Positions 7,941 through 16,510 of a stretch of 49,438 nt of DNA are shown here, one piece after another. A program made the position numbers and the translations under genes. The DNA comes from Leptospira chreensis (GTDB lineage: Bacteria; Spirochaetota; Leptospiria; Leptospirales; Leptospiraceae), in contig NZ_JAFFPS010000065.1 of NCBI RefSeq assembly GCF_016919165.1, positions 1-49,438 of the forward strand. Reading direction: 5' to 3'. The notes below the pieces were generated by a model. It saw only the letters and a program-made list of their open reading frames with translations. It did no database searches and was not told the origin of the DNA. Each line of letters starts with the position of its first letter. The stretch's first letter is position 1.

Positions 7941-10900
7941 AAAAGGGTTTGCTGGAAGGCTTGCGGAGACTTTTCTGCATTCACGTCTCACTCCCGTCAT
8001 TGCCGTGGCAAGTTTGGTTCTTGGTTTGTTTGCGGTCTACCTAACACCGAAAGAAGAAGAACCACAAATTTCAGTTCCTATGATTGATATCCAAATTCCG
8101 GCACCTGGATTTTCTCCAGAAGAAACGGAACGCAAAGTCACAGAGTTTGTAGAACGTGCGGTTTGGGGATTGGAAGGAGTCGAATATGTTTATTCCACAA
8201 GTAAGTGGCATGGAAGTTATATCACGGTTCGATTCAAAGTGGGAGAACCAATAGAGCCTTCACTCGTAAAGATCCACCATAAATTGATGGAAGTTAAAAA
8301 TTCACTGCCACAGACCTCACTAAGTCCTATCGTTAAGTCTTATTCCATTGATGACGTTCCGTTCTTAGCTTTGAGTTTCAGCGCAGAAACAATGAATGAT
8401 TATGAATTGCGCCAACTCGTTGCACCTTTGGCTCGAGAACTATCCTCGACTCCTGATTTAGCCAGCGTGCAAATATTAGGTGGATTAAAAAAAGTCGTAC
8501 GCGTAAAAGTGGATCCCAGTCTTCTGAATCGCTACGGAGTTACCACCATAGAGGTAGCGATGAGTTTAAAACAAAACGATGCCCTCATCCCTGCTGGAAA
8601 AAATTGGTCCAGTGACTCTATGATGGATATCGAAGTAGGCGGTGTACTGAAAAAAACATCGGATGTCAAAAGACTTCCTGTCGCACAAAGGGGCGGACGC
8701 GTGGTTCGGATCCAAGACCTTGCCATTGTGGAAGAGGGGCCAGAAGAAAGGACACGCTCATCTGCACTGTTTGATAAATCGTTGGGAGATACAAAACGAA
8801 ATGCTGTTTCCATCGTATTTGCAAAACGTAAAGGGACAAACGTTGTGAATTTATCTAAGGATCTTTTGGAAAAAGCCCATCTTTTCCAAAAAGATTTACC
8901 AAATGAAATTCGTCTCAGTGTGATCCGTGATTATGGAAGCACTGCAGAAGACAAATCCCATGAATTAATCGAACACCTTCTCATTGCGACCATTTCGGTA
9001 ACCGTTCTGATAGCATTATGGATGGGTTGGCGTTCCGCCCTCGTTGTTGCCATTGCCATTCCTGTCACCCTGGCACTTACCTTAGCCATCTACTATTTTC
9101 TAGGTTATACACTGAACCGTGTGACATTGTTTGCTTTGATTTTTTCCATTGGGATCTTAGTGGATGATGCGATTGTGGTTGTAGAAAATATAGAAAGGCA
9201 TTTGGAAGAGAATCCAAAACTAGGAATCATTCGTGCCACTCTTGTTGCTGTATCCGAAGTGGGAAATCCCACCATCCTTGCTACCTTTACTGTCATTGCT
9301 GCGATTCTGCCAATGGCTTTTGTACGAGGTCTGATGGGCCCGTATATGAAACCAATACCAGTGGGGGCAAGTCTTGCCATGATTCTTTCACTCATCGTTG
9401 CTTTTGTCATCACTCCTTGGGCTTCGATTCGACTTTTGAAAGAAAATCTTACTCAATCGGAGAAGGGAACCAGTGAACTTAAATTTTCCAAACTAGACCA
9501 GATTTATATTCAGTTTATGAATTGGTTACTTGGATTCAAAAAGAATGCGATCATTTTTGGTGCGGTTACCCTTGGCCTACTTGTAATTTCGATGGCCTTT
9601 GTTGGTTTTAAGTGGGTGAAAGTAAAGATGTTACCTTTTGATAACAAAGAAGAGTTTCAGGTTCTCCTTGATTACGAACCCAAAACGACCCTCGCACAAA
9701 GTATGGTTCGTTCCGAAGAATTAACAAAGGTCCTTCTAAAAAACCCGAATGTGGAGAAAATCCAAATTTTTGCTGGGGAGGCCGCTCCTTTTTCTTTCTC
9801 CGGAATGGTGAAACATTCCTTTCTTCGAAATTTAGATTCTATGAATGATTTACAAGTCATACTAAAGAATAAAAACAATCGTAAAGAATCTAGTCATGAG
9901 ATTATAGAATCACTTAGATCCGATATACGAAAGTTTGGTGATCGATATGGAGTCGTTACTAAAGTTTTAGAAATTCCTCCTGGCCCACCGGTGATGGCAA
10001 CCATGGTGGCGGAAGTATATGGTCCTTCCGCTTCGGTGCGAAAACAAGTGACTGAGGAAATATTCAGTGTATTTAAGGAAGAGCCAAGTGTTGTGGATTT
10101 GGATACCTCGCTTCGGAATGGTCGTCCTAAGATGGTGTATCCGATCGATTTTGAAAAATCGGGACTTTTTGGAATCAAAACTTCTGCTTTAGCTTCGACA
10201 GGTTTCATTCTTTTCTCGGAGTCTCCACTGGTTAGTTTAGCCACGGCAGAAGAACCAGAAGAAGTATCCGTGAATCTTTCTATGATCCAAAGTGCTCGCG
10301 GTTCGAAAAATCCTTTTCAAAACCAAAATATAATGTCCATTGAGTCCGGAGTCGTTTCCTCAGAAAGAGTATTAGCAAAACCTTATCTCGAAGAAGATAG
10401 GGCACTGTATCGAAAAAATTTAAAACCGGTCAACTATGTGATGAGCGAACTTTCTGGTGCCGAGGAAGCTCCTGTTTATGGAATGTTGAAAATAGCACCA
10501 AAAATCAAATACCAAACACAAACCGCAGATGTTCCTTGGAACACCAGAGAACCAGTCATCAAGTGGGATGGGGAATGGTTTATCACCTATGAAGTGTTCC
10601 GCGATCTTGGGGGAGCCTTTGCAGTTGTGATTTTACTGATTTATGTTTTGGTATTGGGTTGGTTTAAAAGTTACACCGTTCCACTTGTCATCATGGCACC
10701 CATTCCTATATCCCTAATTGGAATTTTGCCAGGCCACTTTGTGATGGGTGCGTATTTTACTGCCACTTCTATGATTGGGTTTATCGCTGGGGCTGGGATC
10801 ATTGTGCGAAACTCGATCATTCTTGTCGATTTTATCGAAGAAGAAATCAGGAAAGGAGTTCCTCTGAAAGAAGCGGTAGTCCATGCAGGAGTGGTTCGGT

Positions 10901-11097
10901 TTCGACCTATGTTACTCACTGCTTCTGCTGTAGTAGTAGGATCTTTTGTGATGTTATTTGATCCAATTTTCCAAGGACTTGCCATCTCACTGATGTTTGG
11001 TGAAATTGCTGCCACCATTCTTAGCCGGTTTGCCGTTCCCGTTTTGTATTATTGGTTTATCGGGAAATCAAGACAAGGTGCCATCAAACATGGCTAA
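7918..11097 (+). CDS. RND-superfamily efflux pump (HAE-like)
   Basis: Proton-driven inner-membrane pump of 1059 residues, normal for the AcrB/RND family. TM1 (about 25-45) leads into a first periplasmic domain with porter features such as APGFSPEETERKVT. TM4 carries SIGILVDDAIVVVEN, in which the Asp pair is the proton relay of hydrophobe/amphiphile exporters; heavy-metal RND pumps usually have DG here. A second periplasmic domain spans about 560-880, and the C-terminal membrane half contains FIAGAGIIVRNSIILVDF. The start ATG follows AAGGAAG and lies inside the TolC gene. No membrane-fusion (HlyD/AcrA-type) gene occurs before or after it, so the adaptor must come from elsewhere or be dispensable. 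Transcription probably ends at the hairpin at 11145. Confidence 0.9.
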   Translation: MNPLEEIRKGFAGRLAETFLHSRLTPVIAVASLVLGLFAVYLTPKEEEPQISVPMIDIQIPAPGFSPEETERKVTEFVERAVWGLEGVEYVYSTSKWHGSYITVRFKVGEPIEPSLVKIHHKLMEVKNSLPQTSLSPIVKSYSIDDVPFLALSFSAETMNDYELRQLVAPLARELSSTPDLASVQILGGLKKVVRVKVDPSLLNRYGVTTIEVAMSLKQNDALIPAGKNWSSDSMMDIEVGGVLKKTSDVKRLPVAQRGGRVVRIQDLAIVEEGPEERTRSSALFDKSLGDTKRNAVSIVFAKRKGTNVVNLSKDLLEKAHLFQKDLPNEIRLSVIRDYGSTAEDKSHELIEHLLIATISVTVLIALWMGWRSALVVAIAIPVTLALTLAIYYFLGYTLNRVTLFALIFSIGILVDDAIVVVENIERHLEENPKLGIIRATLVAVSEVGNPTILATFTVIAAILPMAFVRGLMGPYMKPIPVGASLAMILSLIVAFVITPWASIRLLKENLTQSEKGTSELKFSKLDQIYIQFMNWLLGFKKNAIIFGAVTLGLLVISMAFVGFKWVKVKMLPFDNKEEFQVLLDYEPKTTLAQSMVRSEELTKVLLKNPNVEKIQIFAGEAAPFSFSGMVKHSFLRNLDSMNDLQVILKNKNNRKESSHEIIESLRSDIRKFGDRYGVVTKVLEIPPGPPVMATMVAEVYGPSASVRKQVTEEIFSVFKEEPSVVDLDTSLRNGRPKMVYPIDFEKSGLFGIKTSALASTGFILFSESPLVSLATAEEPEEVSVNLSMIQSARGSKNPFQNQNIMSIESGVVSSERVLAKPYLEEDRALYRKNLKPVNYVMSELSGAEEAPVYGMLKIAPKIKYQTQTADVPWNTREPVIKWDGEWFITYEVFRDLGGAFAVVILLIYVLVLGWFKSYTVPLVIMAPIPISLIGILPGHFVMGAYFTATSMIGFIAGAGIIVRNSIILVDFIEEEIRKGVPLKEAVVHAGVVRFRPMLLTASAVVVGSFVMLFDPIFQGLAISLMFGEIAATILSRFAVPVLYYWFIGKSRQGAIKHG

Positions 11098-11144
11098 AAA
11101 AATTTGGTTTTGCAATTGAATGTAAAATTGAAGCTCAAAATAAA

Positions 11145-11170
11145 AAAGGCTGAAATTACTTTCAGCCTTT
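11145..11170. terminator. Bidirectional terminator hairpin
   Basis: Perfect 11-bp stem AAAGGCTGAAA/TTTCAGCCTTT with loop TTAC, A-rich on the left and T-rich on the right. It sits between the convergent RND pump and hydrolase genes and would work on both strands. Confidence 0.75.
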
Positions 11171-11226
11171 AAGTCAAATACCCTTTGGTAAAGAACCAAG
11201 GATATTATATCAGACAAAAAATCGAA

Positions 11227-12009
11227 TTAACGAGTTCCCTCGTTTTTGATTTCACTATGGTTCTTATACAATCCAGTTGCTGTTAAAGAAGGTGCTCTAA
11301 CATGACCTGTGTATTGTGTATAAGTAGTGCTACCACTCACAATAGAAGATTGGCATTTGTCGAGTCCACCAGCACGGTTGTATCCGCATGATGAATGGTA
11401 GGCAACTGCATAGTCATCTTCTCCTGGAAGGATCACAGACGGTCCAAATGCACCTTTATAACCAGGTACATGGTTGATCTGAACTCCACCAGTATTGTTG
11501 TGATTGAATGCCCCACGCGCTGTAGATACGATGAGAGATTTGTCCATCGCATTTCCGGCAAATCCAAACGTTGCGCCGTTCAGTGCAGAAGCAAGTTCCG
11601 ATCCACCAGAAGCCGCAGCAAGAGCTGTTACTTTAGTTAGATTGAATCCTTTTGCTGATGCGGTAGAACCAAGGTTAGACAACCAAAATTCAATCGCATA
11701 ACATCCTGCTGAGTGACAAACGATTTTGCAAGAGTTAGACCCTTTGCAATAGTTCGTAAGTCCAGTCGCAATATTTGTTTGTGCACGAGCTGATCCGAAA
11801 GTTCTAGGATCTGAAGTTCCATCGTATCCGATGAAAATTTTTGATCCAGAAACAGAACTAGTGGAAGATCCCCAATACGAGTTTACGTCTGTCGTTCCCA
11901 CTCCGTTGTGGTTTTTGTCTGATTTTCCGTGAATGAACACGGTGTATGTTTGTGCACTGAGCGACCCCGCAAAAAGCATCGCAAGCACAGTGATTATGGT
12001 TCTTCGCAT
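11227..12009 (-). CDS. Secreted alpha/beta-hydrolase-like protein, paralogue 1 of 3
   Basis: 260-residue exported protein. A signal peptide (residues 1-19, cleavage after SLSA) precedes the mature region. The motif VFIHGKS (about 24-30) resembles the HG oxyanion region of lipases. IVCHSAGCY places Ser100 in a nucleophile-elbow position but with Cys instead of the first Gly of GxSxG. A conserved C-terminal NHSEIK would supply a catalytic His, and ILPGEDDY an acid. At least six cysteines suggest disulfides. It is the shortest copy: the C-terminal loop WPF insertion of the other two copies is missing. Start 12009 follows AGGAAAGGG; a longer frame to 12045 lacks support. A terminator separates it from paralogue 2, so it probably has its own promoter. 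The substrate is unknown. Confidence 0.72.
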   Translation of the reverse strand: MRRTIITVLAMLFAGSLSAQTYTVFIHGKSDKNHNGVGTTDVNSYWGSSTSSVSGSKIFIGYDGTSDPRTFGSARAQTNIATGLTNYCKGSNSCKIVCHSAGCYAIEFWLSNLGSTASAKGFNLTKVTALAAASGGSELASALNGATFGFAGNAMDKSLIVSTARGAFNHNNTGGVQINHVPGYKGAFGPSVILPGEDDYAVAYHSSCGYNRAGGLDKCQSSIVSGSTTYTQYTGHVRAPSLTATGLYKNHSEIKNEGTR

Positions 12010-12092
12010 TTTTTTTCCCTTTCCTGGTTTTCTATAATACGACACAAATTACATAAATAAGTCAAATATGTCAAATTTTATATGATTGGGGC

Positions 12093-12149
12093 AAAAAAAA
12101 GACCAACCTTTTTTGGTTGGCCTTTTCCTTTCTCTTTTTTAAGAGAAAG
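12093..12149 (-). terminator. Tandem terminator hairpins after paralogue 2
   Basis: Two stem-loops read on the minus strand: CTTTCTCTT/AAGAGAAAG (12128-12149), then GGCCAACC-A6-GGTTGGTC (12101-12122) followed by a run of eight T. The second pairs better on the minus strand (G-U in place of A-C), so it terminates the hydrolase pair at 13822-12167. Confidence 0.75.
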
Positions 12150-12166
12150 AGGGAGGGGTCGGCGAC

Positions 12167-12973
12167 TTACCGATATCCTTCCGTTTTGAGTTGGCTGTGG
12201 TCTAGGTAAAGTCCAGTCGCTGTTACAGAAGGAGCACGGTAGTGTCCGCTGTATTGTGTGTAAGTAACATTGGAATTGAAAGGCCAGATTCCTTCACTTT
12301 GAGTGAGAGAAGATTGGCATTTATTCAAACCACCTGCTTTGTTGTATCCGCAAGAAGAGTGGTATGCCACAGCATAGTCATCTTCTCCAGGAAGAATTGC
12401 AGATGCACCAAACATTCCTTTGTATCCAGGAACATGGTTAACAGCAACTCCCGCAGTATTGTTGTGATTGAAAGCCCCACGAGCAGTTCCTACGATCAGA
12501 GCTTTGTCCATTGCGTTTCCAGCAAATCCGAAAGTGATTCCATTCAGTGCAGAAGCAAGTTCCGATCCACCAGAAGCTGCAGCAAGAGCTGTTACTTTAG
12601 TTAGATTGAATCCTTTTGCTGATGCGGTAGAACCGAGGTTAGACAACCAATACTCGATTGCGTAACATCCTGCTGAGTGGCAAACCACTTTGCAAGTGTT
12701 CGCACCTTTGCAATAGTTTGTAAGGCCAGTGGCAATGTTTGTTTGTGCACGGGATGATCCGTAAGTTCTTGGGTCAGAAGTTCCATCGTATCCGATGAAA
12801 ATTTTTGATCCAGAAACAGAACTAGTGGAAGATCCCCAGTATCCGTTTACATCTGTTGTTCCCACACCGTTGTGGTTTTTATCTGACTTACCGTGAATGA
12901 ACACAGTGTAAGTTTGTGCACTGAGCGATCCTGCAAACAGCATCGCGAGTATTGTTGTGATTGAGCTACGCAT
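12167..12973 (-). CDS. Secreted alpha/beta-hydrolase-like protein, paralogue 2 of 3
   Basis: 268-residue exported paralogue with the same plan: signal peptide ending SLSA, VFIHGKS, putative nucleophile Ser100 in VVCHSAGCY, acidic GEDDY and C-terminal DHSQLKTEG carrying the putative catalytic His. It differs from paralogue 1 by an eight-residue longer loop around GIWPFNSN near residue 230. Long nucleotide blocks are nearly identical to paralogue 1 (for example 12547-12650 against 11583-11686 with about two differences), pointing to recent duplication or gene conversion. The start codon follows AGGAAAAGG. It is 42 bases downstream of paralogue 3 and probably co-transcribed with it. Confidence 0.72.
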   Translation of the reverse strand: MRSSITTILAMLFAGSLSAQTYTVFIHGKSDKNHNGVGTTDVNGYWGSSTSSVSGSKIFIGYDGTSDPRTYGSSRAQTNIATGLTNYCKGANTCKVVCHSAGCYAIEYWLSNLGSTASAKGFNLTKVTALAAASGGSELASALNGITFGFAGNAMDKALIVGTARGAFNHNNTAGVAVNHVPGYKGMFGASAILPGEDDYAVAYHSSCGYNKAGGLNKCQSSLTQSEGIWPFNSNVTYTQYSGHYRAPSVTATGLYLDHSQLKTEGYR

Positions 12974-13015
12974 CTCTTTTTTCCTTTTCCTTTCTTTAAA
13001 TGATACCGTTTAAAC

Positions 13016-13822
13016 CTATCTCCAACCTTCGGTTTTGATTTGACCGTGGTCTAGATAGAGTCCTGTAGAAGATACAGATGGTGCGCGGTAGTGACCACTG
13101 TATTGGTTGTATGTTTTGTTCGATCCAAAAGGCCAGAGACCTTCATACTGAGTGAGAGATGCTTGGCATTTATTCAAACCACCAGCACGGTTGTATCCGC
13201 AAGAAGAGTGGTAAGCGACTGCATAATCGTCTTCACCCGGAAGGATTACGGAAGCACCAAACATTCCTTTGTATCCAGGAACATGGTTAACAGCAACTCC
13301 TGCAGTGTTGTTGTGATTGAAGGCACCGCGAGCAGTAGTTACGATGAGTGACTTGTCCATCGCGTTTCCACCGAAACCAAATGTGATTCCGTTCAGAGCG
13401 TTCGCAAGCTCCGATCCACCGGAAGCCGCAGCAAGAGCTGTTACTTTAGTTAGATTAAAACCTTTTGCAGAAGCAGTGGAACCAAGGTTTGACAACCAAT
13501 ACTCGATGGCATAACATCCAGCCGAGTGGCAGACGATTTTGCAAGAGTTGGATCCTTTGCAGTAGTTTGTGAGTCCCGTGGAGATATTGGTTTGGGCACG
13601 AGAAGATCCGTAATTTCTAGGATCAGAAGTTCCATCGTAACCAATGAAAATTCGAGTTCCACCGACGGAGTTTACCGAAGATCCCCAGTAGCTGTTTACG
13701 TCAGTAGTTCCGACTCCGTTATGATTTTTGTCTGATTTTCCATGAATGAAGACCGTGTAAGTTTGGGCACTTAGGGATCCCGCTAAAAAAACGGCTGTTA
13801 GTGTGGCTAATATCTTTCGCAT
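13016..13822 (-). CDS. Secreted alpha/beta-hydrolase-like protein, paralogue 3 of 3
   Basis: 268-residue exported paralogue, first transcribed of the tandem set. It has a signal peptide (RKILATLTAVFLAGSLSA), VFIHGKS, Ser100 in IVCHSAGCY, GEDDY and C-terminal DHGQIKTEG. The WPF loop (GLWPFGSN) is shared with paralogue 2. Codon-level divergence from copies 1 and 2 is clearly greater than that between 1 and 2, so it is probably the older branch. AGGAT precedes the ATG, and a possible promoter lies at 13857-13883. A lipase, esterase or other Ser hydrolase role is inferred from the elbow and HG motifs only. I do not recognise a characterised homologue. Confidence 0.72.
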   Translation of the reverse strand: MRKILATLTAVFLAGSLSAQTYTVFIHGKSDKNHNGVGTTDVNSYWGSSVNSVGGTRIFIGYDGTSDPRNYGSSRAQTNISTGLTNYCKGSNSCKIVCHSAGCYAIEYWLSNLGSTASAKGFNLTKVTALAAASGGSELANALNGITFGFGGNAMDKSLIVTTARGAFNHNNTAGVAVNHVPGYKGMFGASVILPGEDDYAVAYHSSCGYNRAGGLNKCQASLTQYEGLWPFGSNKTYNQYSGHYRAPSVSSTGLYLDHGQIKTEGWR

Positions 13823-13856
13823 TTGGTTATCCTGTTGAAAGGTGTGTTACCTTTGT

Positions 13857-13883
13857 TTTATAAGTTTGGCAAAAGATTGACAA
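13857..13883 (-). promoter_or_regulatory. Possible promoter of the hydrolase cluster
   Basis: On the minus strand TTGTCA (13883-13878) and ATAAAA/TATAAA (about 13862-13856) are spaced 15-16 bases, about 35 bases before the paralogue 3 start. A small hairpin AAAGGT-N5-ACCTTT (13838-13854) would lie in the 5' leader. Spacing is slightly short, so this is tentative. Confidence 0.35.
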
Positions 13884-13928
13884 GAAATTTTTTTCCAAAT
13901 TTAGACAAAATTTTAACATAATTTTGCC

Positions 13929-13951
13929 ATTGTCAGAGATTCTCTGACAAT
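13929..13951. repeat. Inverted repeat ATTGTCAGAGA-T-TCTCTGACAAT
   Basis: Perfect dyad with 11-base arms around one base, between the 3' end of the histidine kinase and the promoter region of the hydrolase cluster. No T-run follows on the minus strand, so it could be a weak terminator for the kinase or an operator for the hydrolase genes. Confidence 0.55.
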
Positions 13952-13965
13952 TTCTGGTCTGAATC

Positions 13966-16347
13966 CTAGGATTTTGCTAGGGGGATGCGGATGGAAAAGA
14001 GGGTTTTCCCTGGTTGGCTTTCGACTTGGATGCTGCCGTTGTGGTTTTGGATGATTTTTTGGACGATGGAAAGGCCGAGTCCTGTTCCCATTCCAAGCTC
14101 CTTGGTGGTGAAAAAGGGCTCAAAAATGCGAGGGAGGATGTCTTCCGAGATTCCCTTGCCGTTGTCTTCGATGGTAATTCGGGCTTCATTCACTTCTTCC
14201 TGCAAAAAGATTCGAATTTTTCCCCCTTCCTTCGGGCAGGCTTGGATGGAATTATAGATGAGGTTTGTCCAAACTTGTACGAGTTCGTCGGCATGGCCGA
14301 GAATCACAGGATCTCCGCTCACTTTCCAATCGATTTCAATGTTTTGTTTCCAACTGGTAGAATACATAGAGAGGACGGAATCGATCCCTTCTTTGAGAGA
14401 GAGGAGTTTTTGAGATTCTTTGGGTCCAGAGTAGGAATGGTGTTTGAGGGCAAAAACAATTTTGGAAGCCCGTTCTACTGCCGTTTCGATAATCCCCAAA
14501 TGGAACCCAATGACAAAGTCGTTGAGTTGGGATTGGAATACATTCCTTCCTTCTTCGGTATCAAATAGGATTTGGTATTTTTCTGGCACGGCTTCAATAT
14601 TAAAGTCAAAACAAGTATCTGCTAATGAGATGGGATCGGGAATCGATGTTGATTTGAAGAAGGCGATGAGTTCTTTTTTTCTTTTGAATCGAGAGGTGAC
14701 TTCGGAACGTTTTTGATTTTTAAATTCTGCGATAAATTTTTCAGCTAAAAAATCATGTTCGGATTTTTTAGGGCTCATGACATTACTTTGTCCATCTTTG
14801 ATGAACTGAATGCTTCCTTTAATCGCTGCTAGCGGGTTGTTGATTTCGTGGGCAACACTCGCTGCAATTTTTCCAAGTGTTGACATCCTTTCTGCTTGTA
14901 AGAGTTGTTCTTGAGTTTCTTTTAGTTCTAAGATGGTTTGATTTAAGGATTCGGTTCGTTCTTCAATTTTTTGTTCCAATTGAAGTCTTGCATCACGAAC
15001 AATGGATATCATTTCGTTAAAACTATTCGATAACTCACCAATTTCATCTCGACTGGATACCTTTACAGTAACAAACAAATCCCCGGAATGCATCCTTCGG
15101 ATTCCCGCAAGTAATCGGGTTAAAGGATAAACGATACTTGTTTTATGTAAAACCGGATACAACATGAAGATGGTAAATAAGGAAAATAGAAGGGTGACAA
15201 TTAACCAAACTACAGTTTGGTGTACTGTGTTTCTGTATTCGATATAAGGGATTGCAACTACGAAGTGGTGGTTCTTCGCAAAAAAATCAGAGGTCCAATA
15301 AATTCCATTGGGATCAGTTGAGAAAGACTCTAGTTTGAAAGTTTCAAAGGTAGGGGGTCTTTTTTGAATTTGTTTAATCCCTTCTTCCGTAAAATTGATT
15401 TTGTTGATTCGGAAACTTTGGTTATGAATATCAAAAACTAGGTCAGAAAGATAAACAAAAGGATAATGAGAGCCTAATTCTAGTTGAGTTTTGATGCTAT
15501 GTTTTTCCCGACTCATTTCATTTTGAAAGTCGATTCGAAATCGATTAAAAAGAAAATTGGCAACAATAGAAAGTATCAAATACAAAACAGTTAAATTGAA
15601 TGTCATGATTTTGAATCCAACTGTGGAAGGGATGGTTTCTTGATTGAGTGAAACTAACACAAGAATCGTCATGATGATGATTGTTAGGTTGGTGAGTAAA
15701 AATAAGAAGGTTGGTTTACTGAAGTAGTTTAGGTCCACTAAGATATCAGCAAAAGCCATTGAAAGGATTCCGAGGATCGCGAGAAGAAAACCACCTGTAT
15801 TCCTTTTTTGCGCTCCCGTAAAATGAACAAATTTTGCTGCCAGAACGAGAATGGTATTTCCCAAAACCAAACACAAAACTCCGGCAACGGAAAGGATGGA
15901 AAGTTGGATGATGAGGTCAGGGGAATTTTGTTCGGGAACATAGAATTCCATTTTGGGGTCAAAACGGATCTCTCGGAAAAAAAATCCTGTCCCATTGGCA
16001 AGAATCGCAAGGGCTGCGAGGAGAATGTGGATACGAAAACTCCAATCCTTCCAACGCGGAAAACTATTTTCCTGGAAACCGAAAGCCAAGTGGGAAGCGG
16101 AAACTCCCAAAATCAAAATGACTGGGTTTTTCAAAAAAACAAAAACATAGGCGGTCCAGGGGGCAACGAACGAATTACAGATCGACCAAGCCACAGACCA
16201 GAAAAATAAACAGAACAAAGGGATGAGGAGGCCACGAAAGGTAGGAGTCAGATCGTCCTTTCGGGACATAAAATAGACAAAGGCTATCCCGCTCACCAAA
16301 CAGAGCCCAAAATAGAAAAAACTATAAAGATTCAGTAAGGGAGCCAA
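13966..16347 (-). CDS. Multi-TM sensor histidine kinase with HAMP domain
   Basis: Membrane sensor kinase of about 793 residues. Seven hydrophobic helices at the N-terminus form a 7TM-like sensor. A further helix pair brackets a periplasmic segment (about 265-375), then HAMP (with SSRDEIGELSNSFNEM), a coiled coil (EQKIEERTESLNQTILELKE), the DHp helix with phosphoacceptor His in SVAHEINNPLAAIKG (about residue 500), and a complete ATPase domain: NLIYNSIQA, DNGKGI, FEPFFTTK, GTGLGLS. About 110 residues separate the H-box helix from the next kinase block, an unusual insertion. The start is uncertain: the frame runs open to 16560, but that part lies in the regulatory dyads and transglycosylase leader; TTG 16347 or 16383 fits the first TM best. 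No response regulator is adjacent. Confidence 0.82.
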   Translation of the reverse strand: MAPLLNLYSFFYFGLCLVSGIAFVYFMSRKDDLTPTFRGLLIPLFCLFFWSVAWSICNSFVAPWTAYVFVFLKNPVILILGVSASHLAFGFQENSFPRWKDWSFRIHILLAALAILANGTGFFFREIRFDPKMEFYVPEQNSPDLIIQLSILSVAGVLCLVLGNTILVLAAKFVHFTGAQKRNTGGFLLAILGILSMAFADILVDLNYFSKPTFLFLLTNLTIIIMTILVLVSLNQETIPSTVGFKIMTFNLTVLYLILSIVANFLFNRFRIDFQNEMSREKHSIKTQLELGSHYPFVYLSDLVFDIHNQSFRINKINFTEEGIKQIQKRPPTFETFKLESFSTDPNGIYWTSDFFAKNHHFVVAIPYIEYRNTVHQTVVWLIVTLLFSLFTIFMLYPVLHKTSIVYPLTRLLAGIRRMHSGDLFVTVKVSSRDEIGELSNSFNEMISIVRDARLQLEQKIEERTESLNQTILELKETQEQLLQAERMSTLGKIAASVAHEINNPLAAIKGSIQFIKDGQSNVMSPKKSEHDFLAEKFIAEFKNQKRSEVTSRFKRKKELIAFFKSTSIPDPISLADTCFDFNIEAVPEKYQILFDTEEGRNVFQSQLNDFVIGFHLGIIETAVERASKIVFALKHHSYSGPKESQKLLSLKEGIDSVLSMYSTSWKQNIEIDWKVSGDPVILGHADELVQVWTNLIYNSIQACPKEGGKIRIFLQEEVNEARITIEDNGKGISEDILPRIFEPFFTTKELGMGTGLGLSIVQKIIQNHNGSIQVESQPGKTLFSIRIPLAKS

Positions 16348-16412
16348 GCAATCCAGATATCCCTGAGGTTTGACTTTAGGCAAGCATTTCGTTTTTCTCA
16401 CGGATTTCTTTG

Positions 16413-16484
16413 GTGCGATGCACAAAATTAGGCTTGCTCGCTCAGGGGTTAGGGAAATCATGGACTTATTGTGCGATGCACAAA
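16413..16484. promoter_or_regulatory. Two copies of dyad GTGCGATGCACAAA, 58 bases apart
   Basis: The 14-base sequence GTGCGATGCACAAA occurs at 16413-16426 and 16471-16484. The second copy is a perfect dyad TTGTGC-GAT-GCACAA (16469-16483); the first has one mismatched arm base. They lie between the divergent histidine kinase and lytic transglycosylase starts, so they are candidate operators for a dimeric regulator controlling one or both genes. Confidence 0.55.
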
Positions 16485-16510
16485 TGAAAGCCTTTAGAAA
16501 AGAGGACCTG

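Noticed and set aside
14014..14568. Open frame of 184 codons on the plus strand
   Set aside because: Lies antisense within the kinase ATPase region whose motifs are all on the minus strand; no ribosome site or recognisable protein.
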